From positions 1 to 32,105 of the forward strand of contig JAOQAK010000066.1 of the NCBI GenBank assembly GCA_025963635.1: a stretch of 32,105 bases of DNA, written 5' to 3'. The notes below the pieces were generated by a model. The model worked only from the letters and a program-made list of their open reading frames with translations. It did not search any database and was not told the origin of the DNA. Shown here in pieces: positions 7,372 to 16,517 of the stretch. Source of the stretch: Ferruginibacter sp. (GTDB taxonomy: Bacteria > Bacteroidota > Bacteroidia > Chitinophagales > Chitinophagaceae). Both the position numbers and the translations under genes were made by a program. Each line of letters begins with the position of its first letter. Positions within the stretch are counted from its first letter, which is position 1.

Positions 7372-10300
7372 ATGAAACTGTTTAGATTACTACCAATTTG
7401 TTTATCCATATTTTGTTTTGCAGCCTGCAACTCTAATAGTACATTGTTTGAAAAAATTTCCCCCTCCGCTTCGGGTATTCATTTCAATAATGTCATCACT
7501 GAAACTGATTCTATCAACCCGATGAATGTTGTAAATATTTATAACGGCGGGGGTGTTGGCATCGGCGATTTTAACAATGATGGACTGCAGGATATTTATC
7601 TTACCGGAAATATGGTGCCCAGCAAGTTGTACCTCAATAAGGGTAATTTTAAATTTGATGACATAACAGATAAAGCAGGTGCAGAAGGAGCAGGCAGGTG
7701 GGCAAGAGGGGTTTCTGTAGTCGATATAAATAACGATGGGCTGATGGACATTTACATTTGTAATACCATCTACAAAGATTCCCTCAGGCGCCGCAATATA
7801 CTCTACGTAAACCAGGGAATAGATAAAGAGCAGGTTCCACATTTTAAAAATATGGCGGCCGAATATGGCCTGGATATTCATGAGCAATCAACCATGGCTG
7901 ACTTCTTTGATTATGATAACGACGGCGACCTTGATATGTATCTCACCGTGAATGAAGCCTCCTCCGGAAATAAAAATATGTTTGGTAAGAGCATGAATAA
8001 TATTCTGAACGCCGACAAGGGAAGTAAAGGGAGACTATATCAGAATAATTCGGATGCCTCCGCCCATCATCCTATTTTCAGCGATGTCTCAAAGCAGGCG
8101 GGTATGGTGTATGATGGGTTTGGCCATGGCGCCACCGTTGCCGATATCAACCGGGATGGATGGAAAGACATCTATGTAAGCAATGACTTTTTGTCGGAAA
8201 ACATACTATACATTAACAATCACAACGGAACTTTTACCAACCGCTCGAAAGAATATTTTAAACATACTTCCTTCAACTCGATGGGACAGGATATTATTGA
8301 TATCAACAATGATGGACTTGAAGATGTGGTGGAACTGGATATGAATCCACAGGACAATTACCGCAAAAAAATGATGCTGCCGCCCAATAATTACAATACC
8401 ATTCAAAACTTTGAACTTTTTCATAGCCAGTATCAGTACTTACGCAATACCCTGCAGCTAAACCAGGGACCGAGGATATTGGAAAATGATTCCATTGGAT
8501 CACCTGTTTTTAGTGAAATCGCTTTTATGAGCGGAATGGCCCAAACGGACTGGAGCTGGACGCCATTGATAGTAGATTTTGACAATGATGGGTACAGGGA
8601 CATGATCGTTACCAATGGTTTCCCAAAAGATGTGACTGACCACGATTTTATATCATATCGCCAGGAAACTGCCAACCTTGAATCGCCCCTGCAGATGATG
8701 GACAAAATACCCGTAGTTAAACTAGCGAACTACGCCTTTAAAAATATGGATGGCGTAAGTTTTAATGATGTTACAAAAAATTGGGGTTTATCTACAACGA
8801 GCTTTTCAAACGGTGCCGCCTACGCCGATCTGGATAACGACGGTGATATGGACATGATTGTAAATAATATCGGCGATGAAGCTTTTTTATACAAAAATAC
8901 CCTTCGTTCAAAGAGTGATACGTCGGGTCATTTTTTGCAGGTAAAATGCATCGGCGATAAAATGAATATCGGTGGAATAGGCGCCTGGATTGATATTTAT
9001 TACAACGGCACAAAACACCAGGCTTATGAGAATACACCCTACCGGGGCTATCTATCCACCTATCAAAACATTGCTCATTTCGGCCTTGGCAAAACAACGA
9101 TGCTTGATTCTGTTGTGATAAAGTGGCCGGGCAACCAACAGCAAACCATAAAAAATGTGAAGGCCGATCAGGTGCTGAAGGTAAGTTTTGCGGATGCTAA
9201 AGAAGCTTATTCCTGGCAGCCATCAAAGTTAACCGTATCGCCATTGTTTAAGGAAGTAACCGAATCCGCAGGGATCAGTTATGCTTACCGGGATGAAGAT
9301 TTTATCGACTTCAATATCCAAAACACTTTACCTCACAAGCTGTCAGAATATTGCCCGGCATTGGCTGCAGGAGATGTTGATATGAATGGCTTCGATGATA
9401 TCATTGTGGCAGGAAATACCTACAATCCGCCTACCGTTTTGTTGCAACAGCCCGACGGGAAATTTGTGCAAAAAATTTCTTCCATAAATGACGACAAAAA
9501 TTTACACAACTCTAAAGATGAAGGCATCCTGCTGTTCGATGCAAACGGGGATGGCAACCCGGACTTGTATGTGGCAGGTGGAGGATTTAAATACGATCAC
9601 AATAGCGCTAATTACCAGGATAAACTTTACATAAATGATGGGAAAGGAAACTTTACAAAGATTGAAGGTGCCCTTCCTCAAAATTATACAAGCAAGCTTT
9701 GTGTAAGAGCGATGGACTTTAATAATGATGGAAAACTGGATCTGTTTGTTTCCGGCCGGGTGGATGCCTGGAATTATCCAAAACCGGTGAGCAGTTTCAT
9801 CTTCAGGAATGATTCGGATAACGGCACGATTAAATTTACCGACGTAACCAGCGAAGTGGCACCCGACCTGGTAAATATCGGAATGGTGTGTGACGCTCTT
9901 TTTACCGATTTTGACAATGACAACAGGGTCGATCTAATACTTGCAGGTGAGTGGATGCCTGTTACGTTTTTACAAAATGTGAATGGCAGATTTAAAAATG
10001 TTACCGCTAACTCAGGGATAAATAGTAAGCCGGGATGGTTCAATTCAATTGTTGCAGGCGATTTCCGGCATACCGGCAGAACCGATTATATCATTGGAAA
10101 TGTGGGCCTGAATACGCTTTACCAGGCGAGTGATCAATACCCCGTTTTTATCACCGCCAAAGACTTCGATAACAACGGCGGTTATGAAGCCATACCTTCC
10201 CTGTTTCTTCCCGGCCAGGAAGGAAGACTGCAAGAGTTTCCTGCATTTGGAAGGGATGAGGTCGTAGACAGGTTGCCTGCCTATAAAAAGCGATACAATA

Positions 10301-10953
10301 ATTATAGCAAGTTTGCTAAAGCTACCATGGAGGAGATATTCCCTCCAGATAAAAGAGAAGGAGCCATTCGGCTGAAGGCCAATATGCTGCAATCCTGTTT
10401 TCTTCAAAACGATGGTGGAGGAAAATTTACCATGATCCCATTACCAAAGGCAGCGCAGGTTTCCACCCTCAACGGCATGCTGGCCGATGATTTTGACGGA
10501 GATGGAAACTTAGACGTATTGATCAATGGAAATGATTTTGGTACAGAGGTGTCGATCGGGCGTTACGATGCTTTAAATGGGTTATTGCTCAAAGGAAATG
10601 GCGGCGGCGGATTTTCACCACTTTCAATTTTGGAAAGCGGCATTTATATTCCGGGCGATGGTAAAGCGCTGGTTAAGTTGATGGGGAGTTCAGGGAAATA
10701 CCTGGTAGCAGCCAGTCAGCACCAGGATGGTTTAAAACTATTTGAATTAAAAAGAAAGTCAAAAGTCTTGCAAATAAAACCTTTAGAGCTTTCAGCAATG
10801 GTGGAATTTAAAAATGGCAAAAAAGAGAAAAAGGAATTCTATTATGGATCATCTTTTTTATCGCAGTCTGCAAGGTTTATTGATGTCAATGAGAATGTAT
10901 CCCTCATTACCATCTTTGATAATAAGGGAGTGAGCAGGGTTGTTCGCTTTTAG
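7372..10953 (+). CDS. Large VCBS/FG-GAP repeat lipoprotein with ASPIC/UnbV domain
   Basis: A 1193-residue surface or periplasmic protein. MKLFRLLPICLSIFCFAAC is a lipoprotein signal with the modified Cys at 19. At least a dozen calcium-binding VCBS/FG-GAP loops of the form D-x-[DN]-x-D-G-x-x-D are visible, e.g. DFNNDGLQDIYL, DYDNDGDLDMYL, DFDNDGYRDMIV, DANGDGNPDLYV and DFDGDGNLDVLI. They fall in two groups separated by an ASPIC/UnbV-type segment near 515-605 (IGAWIDIYYNGTKH...HFGLGK...VVIKWPG). The architecture suggests two beta-propellers. Such proteins are frequent next to susCD genes in Bacteroidota and are thought to bind or handle glycans, but no reaction is established. It follows the decayed susD and precedes GH27. 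Confidence 0.88.
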   Translation: MKLFRLLPICLSIFCFAACNSNSTLFEKISPSASGIHFNNVITETDSINPMNVVNIYNGGGVGIGDFNNDGLQDIYLTGNMVPSKLYLNKGNFKFDDITDKAGAEGAGRWARGVSVVDINNDGLMDIYICNTIYKDSLRRRNILYVNQGIDKEQVPHFKNMAAEYGLDIHEQSTMADFFDYDNDGDLDMYLTVNEASSGNKNMFGKSMNNILNADKGSKGRLYQNNSDASAHHPIFSDVSKQAGMVYDGFGHGATVADINRDGWKDIYVSNDFLSENILYINNHNGTFTNRSKEYFKHTSFNSMGQDIIDINNDGLEDVVELDMNPQDNYRKKMMLPPNNYNTIQNFELFHSQYQYLRNTLQLNQGPRILENDSIGSPVFSEIAFMSGMAQTDWSWTPLIVDFDNDGYRDMIVTNGFPKDVTDHDFISYRQETANLESPLQMMDKIPVVKLANYAFKNMDGVSFNDVTKNWGLSTTSFSNGAAYADLDNDGDMDMIVNNIGDEAFLYKNTLRSKSDTSGHFLQVKCIGDKMNIGGIGAWIDIYYNGTKHQAYENTPYRGYLSTYQNIAHFGLGKTTMLDSVVIKWPGNQQQTIKNVKADQVLKVSFADAKEAYSWQPSKLTVSPLFKEVTESAGISYAYRDEDFIDFNIQNTLPHKLSEYCPALAAGDVDMNGFDDIIVAGNTYNPPTVLLQQPDGKFVQKISSINDDKNLHNSKDEGILLFDANGDGNPDLYVAGGGFKYDHNSANYQDKLYINDGKGNFTKIEGALPQNYTSKLCVRAMDFNNDGKLDLFVSGRVDAWNYPKPVSSFIFRNDSDNGTIKFTDVTSEVAPDLVNIGMVCDALFTDFDNDNRVDLILAGEWMPVTFLQNVNGRFKNVTANSGINSKPGWFNSIVAGDFRHTGRTDYIIGNVGLNTLYQASDQYPVFITAKDFDNNGGYEAIPSLFLPGQEGRLQEFPAFGRDEVVDRLPAYKKRYNNYSKFAKATMEEIFPPDKREGAIRLKANMLQSCFLQNDGGGKFTMIPLPKAAQVSTLNGMLADDFDGDGNLDVLINGNDFGTEVSIGRYDALNGLLLKGNGGGGFSPLSILESGIYIPGDGKALVKLMGSSGKYLVAASQHQDGLKLFELKRKSKVLQIKPLELSAMVEFKNGKKEKKEFYYGSSFLSQSARFIDVNENVSLITIFDNKGVSRVVRF

Positions 10954-11080
10954 ATTTGATAAAAATTATTCTGCAGACATTAACAACTATTCAACGGATG
11001 GTTCGGCAGGCAACGAATAAACTCAATCAATAACCAATTAGCATACCATTGAAAACCATTCTTTAATCACCCTTTCCATC

Positions 11081-12313
11081 ATGAAAAAATTATGTTTTAC
11101 CCTTTTTATCGTTAGCCTTTGCCTCGTTACTAAAAGCCAGGGAAATAATTATATACAGAATTACCACAAGTTTGAAGGGCTGGCCCTTACCCCACCCATG
11201 GGATGGAATAGCTGGAACAAGTTTGCCTGCAATGTGGACGAAAAACTGATCAGGGAAATAGCTGATGCCATGATATCTTCAGGCATGAAAGATGCAGGCT
11301 ACACATATATCAATATTGATGATTGCTGGCATGGCGATCGCGATAGTAAAGGCTTTATTCATCCTGATCCTAAGCGTTTTCCCTCGGGCATGAAAGCACT
11401 TGCTGATTATATCCATTCCAAAAGTTTAAAGATCGGCATCTATTCCGATGCGGGTTCGCAAACCTGCGGCGGCAGGCCAGGCAGCCGGGGCTTCGAGTTC
11501 CAGGATGCAATGACCTATGCAGGTTGGGGGATTGATTACCTGAAATATGACTGGTGCAATACCGAAGGTCTAAAAGCAGAAGGTGCATATAAAACCATCA
11601 CCGCCGCGTTACGAAAAGCTGGAAGACCCATTGTATTAAGTATCTGCGAATGGGGCAATGATATTCCGTGGATTTGGGGACAATCAGTTGGACACCTTTG
11701 GCGTACCACCGGTGATATTTACAATTGCTTTGATTGCATCATTGATCATGGAACATGGAAAGCATGGGGCGTGATGCAAATTTTAGATAAGCAGGAAGGC
11801 TTACGTAAATATGCAGGGCCGGGCCATTGGAACGATCCTGATATGTTGGAGATAGGCAATGGTGGATTTGCCCCCGGCGAAAACAGGGCTCATTTTACCA
11901 TGTGGTCAATGCTGGCAGCCCCTTTAATCGCAGGCAATGATCTGCGGACCATGTCGAAGGAAATTAAAGAAGTACTTACCAATAAAGAGGTCATCGCCGT
12001 TAACCAGGATGCACTAGGCATACAGGGTTTTAAATGGATGGTAAAAGATAGCGTGGAAACATGGTGCAAGCCGCTGAAGAACGATGAATGGGCAATTTGT
12101 TTTCTCAACCGAAGCACCAGGCCGAAGGCGATAAAATTCGACTGGAAAAAACAGGAGGTTACTGATACCATCTTTCTAAAGCAGCTGAATGCAGCAGCAA
12201 ATGTTTATAATTTAAAAGATTTATGGACAGGGAAAAATGCGGGCAACACACAAAAAGAACTTGATACAATCCTCCCTCCGCATGATGTATTGATGTTTCG
12301 ATTAAGCAAATAG
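11081..12313 (+). CDS. GH27 alpha-galactosidase, exported
   Basis: A 410-residue glycoside hydrolase of family 27 that removes terminal alpha-linked galactose with retention. A signal peptide (MKKLCFTLFIVSLCLVTKSQ) directs export. LTPPMGWNSWNKFACNV and YINIDDCWH are the family's N-terminal signatures. The nucleophile is D157 in LKYDWCN, and the acid/base by alignment with human alpha-galactosidase A is D212 in WRTTGDI. HWNDPDMLEIGNG and the C-terminal NQDALGIQG also fit. A short beta-sandwich follows the barrel (about 325-410). Related activities within GH27 (alpha-N-acetylgalactosaminidase, beta-L-arabinopyranosidase) cannot be excluded from sequence alone. It sits 127 bases after the VCBS protein in a run of exported sugar enzymes. 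Confidence 0.92.
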   Translation: MKKLCFTLFIVSLCLVTKSQGNNYIQNYHKFEGLALTPPMGWNSWNKFACNVDEKLIREIADAMISSGMKDAGYTYINIDDCWHGDRDSKGFIHPDPKRFPSGMKALADYIHSKSLKIGIYSDAGSQTCGGRPGSRGFEFQDAMTYAGWGIDYLKYDWCNTEGLKAEGAYKTITAALRKAGRPIVLSICEWGNDIPWIWGQSVGHLWRTTGDIYNCFDCIIDHGTWKAWGVMQILDKQEGLRKYAGPGHWNDPDMLEIGNGGFAPGENRAHFTMWSMLAAPLIAGNDLRTMSKEIKEVLTNKEVIAVNQDALGIQGFKWMVKDSVETWCKPLKNDEWAICFLNRSTRPKAIKFDWKKQEVTDTIFLKQLNAAANVYNLKDLWTGKNAGNTQKELDTILPPHDVLMFRLSK

Positions 12314-12532
12314 GAAAACTTCACTGATGTTAAGTCGGGAGTGTAATAAGATCCATTATAATAGTACAATTCGAATATATTAATTTCAAATTCACTTTCG
12401 TAATTCGTGCAATAAAATTAATTACACACAAAATCAATGTTAACATTGCACCAGTTAAATACTCCGAAAAAGATTGGTACAATTCCTGCCAAAGTTGTAA
12501 AGCATCATTGGCTTCATTTAAAAATTAGTAGT

Positions 12533-14275
12533 ATGATACAAACGGATAAAAAAAAGAAATCAAAAAGTTTTGAATGGCTATTATTACTGTATTTGATCTG
12601 CCCGCAGATAACGGCGCAGGGGCAAAATAAAACAACTGCAAATACAGAACCCATTGCTGGCTTAATTTTACCACCAAACTTTTCGTCGTCAATTATTGCA
12701 GATAAACTGGGACATGCCCGTCACATTGCCATCACTCCGCAGGGCGATATTTTTGTGCGGCTTTCGCAGCCGGTAAATGGAAAGGGTACCCTTGTACTGC
12801 ACGAACAGGATGGAACCGCTGCCACCACCAATGGCTTCGGAAATTTTGGAGGCACCGGTATCGCTATTAAGAATGGCTATCTATATACGTCCTCCAATGA
12901 AGAGGTATTCCGTTATAAACTGAACGAAAAAAATGAGGTGATCGATGCCGCTAATCCCGAAAGGATTGTAACCGGCCTGATCGACCGGGGCCAGCACGAA
13001 ACCAAATCACTTGTACTCGACAACGAGGGAAATTTGTATGTAAACATCGGAGCCTATTCCAACTCCTGCCAGGTGCAGGACAGAACTCCCGGATCAAAGG
13101 GCCGTCAACCCTGTAATATACTTGATTCCGCCGGCGGTATCTGGATGTTCAGGGCGGATAAAAAAGATCAATCATATGCCGATGGCATTCGCTACGCAAC
13201 CGGTTTAAGAAATGTAGTGGGGCTCGATTGGAACCAGCAGCTGAACCAACTCTTTGTGATGCAGCATGGCCGTGATCAGTTGCATGATCTTTTCCCCGAC
13301 ATGTATAGCATCCAACAGTCGTCCGAATTGCCTGCAGAATGTTTGTATGCGCTTAAAAAAGGCGACAATGCAGGCTGGCCGTTTATTTACTATGATCCGC
13401 TTCAGCACAAAAAAATACTTGCACCCGAGTACGGAGGTGATGGTAAAAAAGAAGGCAGTAATGAATATATTGATCCTGTAGCAGCCTTCCCTGCTCACCT
13501 TGCGCCCAACGCCCTGCTTTTTTACACTGGTAAAATGTTCCCCGAACGATACCGGAACGGCGCCTTCATTGCTTTTCATGGCTCCTGGAACCGTGCACCC
13601 GAGCCACAGGCAGGCTTTTACGTGGTATTTCAACCGTTTGAAAATGGTAAGCCCTCCGGCAAATGGGAAGTGTTTGCAGATGGCTTTTCCGGCTCCGCTG
13701 CAAAAACCAACTCAGGCAGAGCCGATCACCGCCCATGCGGATTAGCCCAGGGACCGGATGGATCATTGTATGTTAGCGATGATAACAAGGGAACCATTTA
13801 TAAGATCGGTTACAATGCTAAAACAGTTGCTCTAAAACCAGTTGCAGCAGCTAAGGCAGCCTCAGCAAAGCCAACAGCGAAAGCCGTGAAGACTGAAGCC
13901 ACCACTGCAAAAGTCGCATCAAAGCCGGTTACCACCACAAGCTTTCGCACTTCCTTTACAGGCGGTAAAAAACTTTACACACAGTATTGCCTCTCCTGCC
14001 ACCAGGAAGATGGTGGCGGGGTACCCAATATGAATCCTCCTTTAATCAAAACATCTTATGTACAGGGCGATAAAACCCGGCTTATTTCAGTGATACTGAC
14101 GGGCTTAAGCCGGCAAAAAATTGATGGCGAAACTTATACGAATGTAATGGCTCCTTATAATTTTTTAAACGATAAGCAGATTGCCGACCTCTTAACTTTT
14201 ATCCGCAACGATTTTCATAACAAGGCAAGTGCAGTTACCCCTGCAGAAGTAAAAGTGGTTAGGGCAAAAAAGTAG
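12533..14275 (+). CDS. PQQ-type (sorbosone dehydrogenase-like) sugar dehydrogenase fused to cytochrome c
   Basis: With the start at 12533 the protein has 580 residues and an immediate signal region (MIQTDKKKKSKSFEWLLLLY...ITAQGQ). An in-frame ATG at 12437 would add 32 residues before the signal and is unlikely. Residues ~45-430 form a soluble-glucose-dehydrogenase-like propeller (HARHIAITPQGDIFVR, YATGLRNVVGLDW, FHGSWNR, PDGSLYVSDDNKGTIYKI). An Ala/Lys/Thr-rich linker (about 435-475) leads to a class I cytochrome c with heme motif CLSCH at 486-490 and a probable axial Met in TNVMAPY. It should oxidise a sugar outside the cytoplasm and pass electrons on through heme. PQQ dependence is inferred from the fold; the substrate is unknown. 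A clear terminator follows. Confidence 0.87.
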   Translation: MIQTDKKKKSKSFEWLLLLYLICPQITAQGQNKTTANTEPIAGLILPPNFSSSIIADKLGHARHIAITPQGDIFVRLSQPVNGKGTLVLHEQDGTAATTNGFGNFGGTGIAIKNGYLYTSSNEEVFRYKLNEKNEVIDAANPERIVTGLIDRGQHETKSLVLDNEGNLYVNIGAYSNSCQVQDRTPGSKGRQPCNILDSAGGIWMFRADKKDQSYADGIRYATGLRNVVGLDWNQQLNQLFVMQHGRDQLHDLFPDMYSIQQSSELPAECLYALKKGDNAGWPFIYYDPLQHKKILAPEYGGDGKKEGSNEYIDPVAAFPAHLAPNALLFYTGKMFPERYRNGAFIAFHGSWNRAPEPQAGFYVVFQPFENGKPSGKWEVFADGFSGSAAKTNSGRADHRPCGLAQGPDGSLYVSDDNKGTIYKIGYNAKTVALKPVAAAKAASAKPTAKAVKTEATTAKVASKPVTTTSFRTSFTGGKKLYTQYCLSCHQEDGGGVPNMNPPLIKTSYVQGDKTRLISVILTGLSRQKIDGETYTNVMAPYNFLNDKQIADLLTFIRNDFHNKASAVTPAEVKVVRAKK

Positions 14276-14307
14276 AGACGCCATGCATGGCGTCTTCTTT
14301 TTTTTCA
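14276..14307 (+). terminator. Rho-independent terminator, perfect 20-base palindrome
   Basis: AGACGCCATG immediately followed by CATGGCGTCT (14276-14295) forms a perfect palindrome starting at the base after the dehydrogenase stop, and a T-rich run (CTTTTTTTTC) follows. It should end transcription of the dehydrogenase message, so the next glycosidase probably has its own promoter. Confidence 0.85.
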
Positions 14308-14380
14308 AAAAAAAGAAAATTATAACCTATTCCCGGTTTAGGATTTGCGAATCCTTAATCCAAAAAAATTATCAACCGCA

Positions 14381-16333
14381 ATGATCAACACAAACTGTTT
14401 CATTAGAATTTTCCTGCTGTTCACCGGATTCTTTTCCGCTGCCCAACCCATATTCAGCCAGGCGGAGTTAGCTCCCTGGGGAAATTTAACAGGCATCAGA
14501 ACCGAAGGGCAGTTAATGGAATTTGAAACCAGTTTGTGTGTAGTTAAAAAAGATTGGAGCGCCACAAAGTCCACCGGGAAAGAACGGCAAAGGCCCAGGT
14601 ACACACGGAACGGCCGGCAACAGGTAGTTACCACCAATATAGATAGCATTTACTTTATAGAGAAAGTACAAGACATCAGCAAAGGCCAGGCAAGTTTAAG
14701 TGTAGAATATACTGCAAAACAAGATGAGCCACTGGAAGGAATATTTCTTTGCATATCGCTTCCCGCCAGCTATAATTCAAAAGCTACGCTACAACCGGAC
14801 AAATCCAAACCAATTCCGCTGACAACTGGTATTGAAACAGCAAATGAATTCCTGCAGTCTCCCGTTCAAAGCATCCGGTTTTTCTCCCCGTCCCGCCAGC
14901 TACAGGTAAGCTTTCCAAAGGCTATGGCGATCACTGTCAAAAAAGCTTCAGATAAAAACGGCAGCCACTTACTGGTGATGATCCCAATTCATCAGGGTGA
15001 TGTTCAAAACGGGAACACCGGTCAATCCATGTTTACGATCAGTGCCTCGGGCCAAATCGATAAAAAACCGGTAAGCATTGTCCTGCACACTGATCATCCC
15101 GGTAAAATATTCGACGGGTTCGGTGGTAATTTCCGCCTTCAAAACCCGGCTACAGATCCGCAGGTAATTGATTACTGTCTTGCTAATATGCGGGTAGCCT
15201 GGAGCAGGGTAGAAATGCCCTGGCGTTTCTGGCAGCCACAAAAAGCTAATGATTCAGCGGCACAAAACGGCAAGCTGCATCCTAATGTACAAAAGGCGAT
15301 GGAAATGGCACAAAGGCTCGGCAAAATGGGTATCCCGGTAATTCTCTCGGCCTGGTCAGCTCCTGCATGGGCCATTGTAGGGGCACCAAAATTCCAGCCG
15401 GGCCCCGATGGTGTTTGGGGTAATCCACTGGATAAAAACAGTATGAACGAAATTTATAAATCCATCACCGGTTACATCGTTTATCTTAAAGAACACTATG
15501 GTGTGGAAGCGGCAATGTTTTCCTTCAATGAATCCGACCTGGGTATTAATATCCGCCAAACCGGCGGAGAGCACGCCGAACTGATCAAAGGACTGGGAGC
15601 CTATTTTGTATCAAGAGGTTTAAAAACAAAATTATTACTCGGCGACAATTCAGACGCTACCACTTACGAGTTTATTTACCCAGCATTAAATGATCCGGCA
15701 ACACATCCTTATATAGGTGCCGTATCCTTTCATTCCTGGCGTGGATGGGAGAAAGATCTCTTGCAGAAATGGTCTGATGCCGCTGATAAAATCAACCGTC
15801 CATTGATCGTTGGTGAAGGCAGTATTGATGCACAGGCGTGGGGTTACCCGGCCATTTTTGAAGAGCCTACCTATGCTTTACAGGAAATTAACCTGTACAT
15901 CCGTTTGTTGGCCATTTGTCAGCCGCTTTCAATTCTGCAATGGCAGCTCACCGCCGATTATTCACCCCTTTCCGGCGGCGGCATTTTTGGCGACAAAGGA
16001 CCACTGCGGCCCACGCAACGTTTCTGGAATTTAAAGCAACTTGCTTCCACGCCAGAAGGCCTCCACGCTTTACCGGTAAGTTCAGGCGCAGCTGATGTTT
16101 CAGTGGCAGCATTGGGGGATACCAAAACAGGTAAGTACGTACTGCATATTGTTAATAACGGGCCCGCCAGGAGGGTAAATTTATCAGGACTTCCTGCTGG
16201 CATCAAAACATTCCAGATGATCGTAACCAACCAGCAAAAAACGATGACTGCGGGCGCAAATATTCCGGTAACAAATGGCAGTGCAAGTTTCAAATTGGAC
16301 GCAGTCACTTATACTACGCTGCAGAACCAGTAA
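14381..16333 (+). CDS. Clan GH-A glycoside hydrolase, GH30-like, exported
   Basis: Starting at the ATG at 14381 gives 650 residues with a signal peptide (MINTNCFIRIFLLFTGFFSA...FSQ); the in-frame ATG at 14345 would place 12 residues before it. Residues ~30-225 form an N-terminal region I cannot assign. The barrel begins near 245 with GKIFDGFGGNFRLQNP. The likely acid/base is E384 in FSFNESDLG and the nucleophile E479 in LIVGEGSID, at the ends of strands 4 and 7 as in retaining clan A enzymes. A C-terminal beta-domain (about 560-650) matches GH30 architecture. Candidate activities are beta-glucosidic or beta-1,6-galactanase-like; GH39 or another clan A family is possible. Confidence 0.75.
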   Translation: MINTNCFIRIFLLFTGFFSAAQPIFSQAELAPWGNLTGIRTEGQLMEFETSLCVVKKDWSATKSTGKERQRPRYTRNGRQQVVTTNIDSIYFIEKVQDISKGQASLSVEYTAKQDEPLEGIFLCISLPASYNSKATLQPDKSKPIPLTTGIETANEFLQSPVQSIRFFSPSRQLQVSFPKAMAITVKKASDKNGSHLLVMIPIHQGDVQNGNTGQSMFTISASGQIDKKPVSIVLHTDHPGKIFDGFGGNFRLQNPATDPQVIDYCLANMRVAWSRVEMPWRFWQPQKANDSAAQNGKLHPNVQKAMEMAQRLGKMGIPVILSAWSAPAWAIVGAPKFQPGPDGVWGNPLDKNSMNEIYKSITGYIVYLKEHYGVEAAMFSFNESDLGINIRQTGGEHAELIKGLGAYFVSRGLKTKLLLGDNSDATTYEFIYPALNDPATHPYIGAVSFHSWRGWEKDLLQKWSDAADKINRPLIVGEGSIDAQAWGYPAIFEEPTYALQEINLYIRLLAICQPLSILQWQLTADYSPLSGGGIFGDKGPLRPTQRFWNLKQLASTPEGLHALPVSSGAADVSVAALGDTKTGKYVLHIVNNGPARRVNLSGLPAGIKTFQMIVTNQQKTMTAGANIPVTNGSASFKLDAVTYTTLQNQ

Positions 16334-16517
16334 TAATTGATGAAGGGATTTTGCTCCGACGCAAAAGGATAAAGATTATTGTCCCGGCAAAAACCATTGT
16401 GGTACATTGTTGCATCGCCCACTTGTGCTGCATACCATTGGGGGGCTTTCATTGAAGCGTAGCCAAATGCAATTTCCTGTTCAAATGGAATTCATTTATA
16501 TCAATAAAAACTTTCTC

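Noticed and set aside
12437..12532. Upstream ATG for the PQQ-type dehydrogenase
   Set aside because: It would place 32 residues ahead of the signal peptide, which is incompatible with export; the ATG at 12533 fits.
13205..13633. Long antisense open frame inside the dehydrogenase gene
   Set aside because: Shadow of the sense codon usage; the sense frame encodes clear propeller motifs over the whole stretch.
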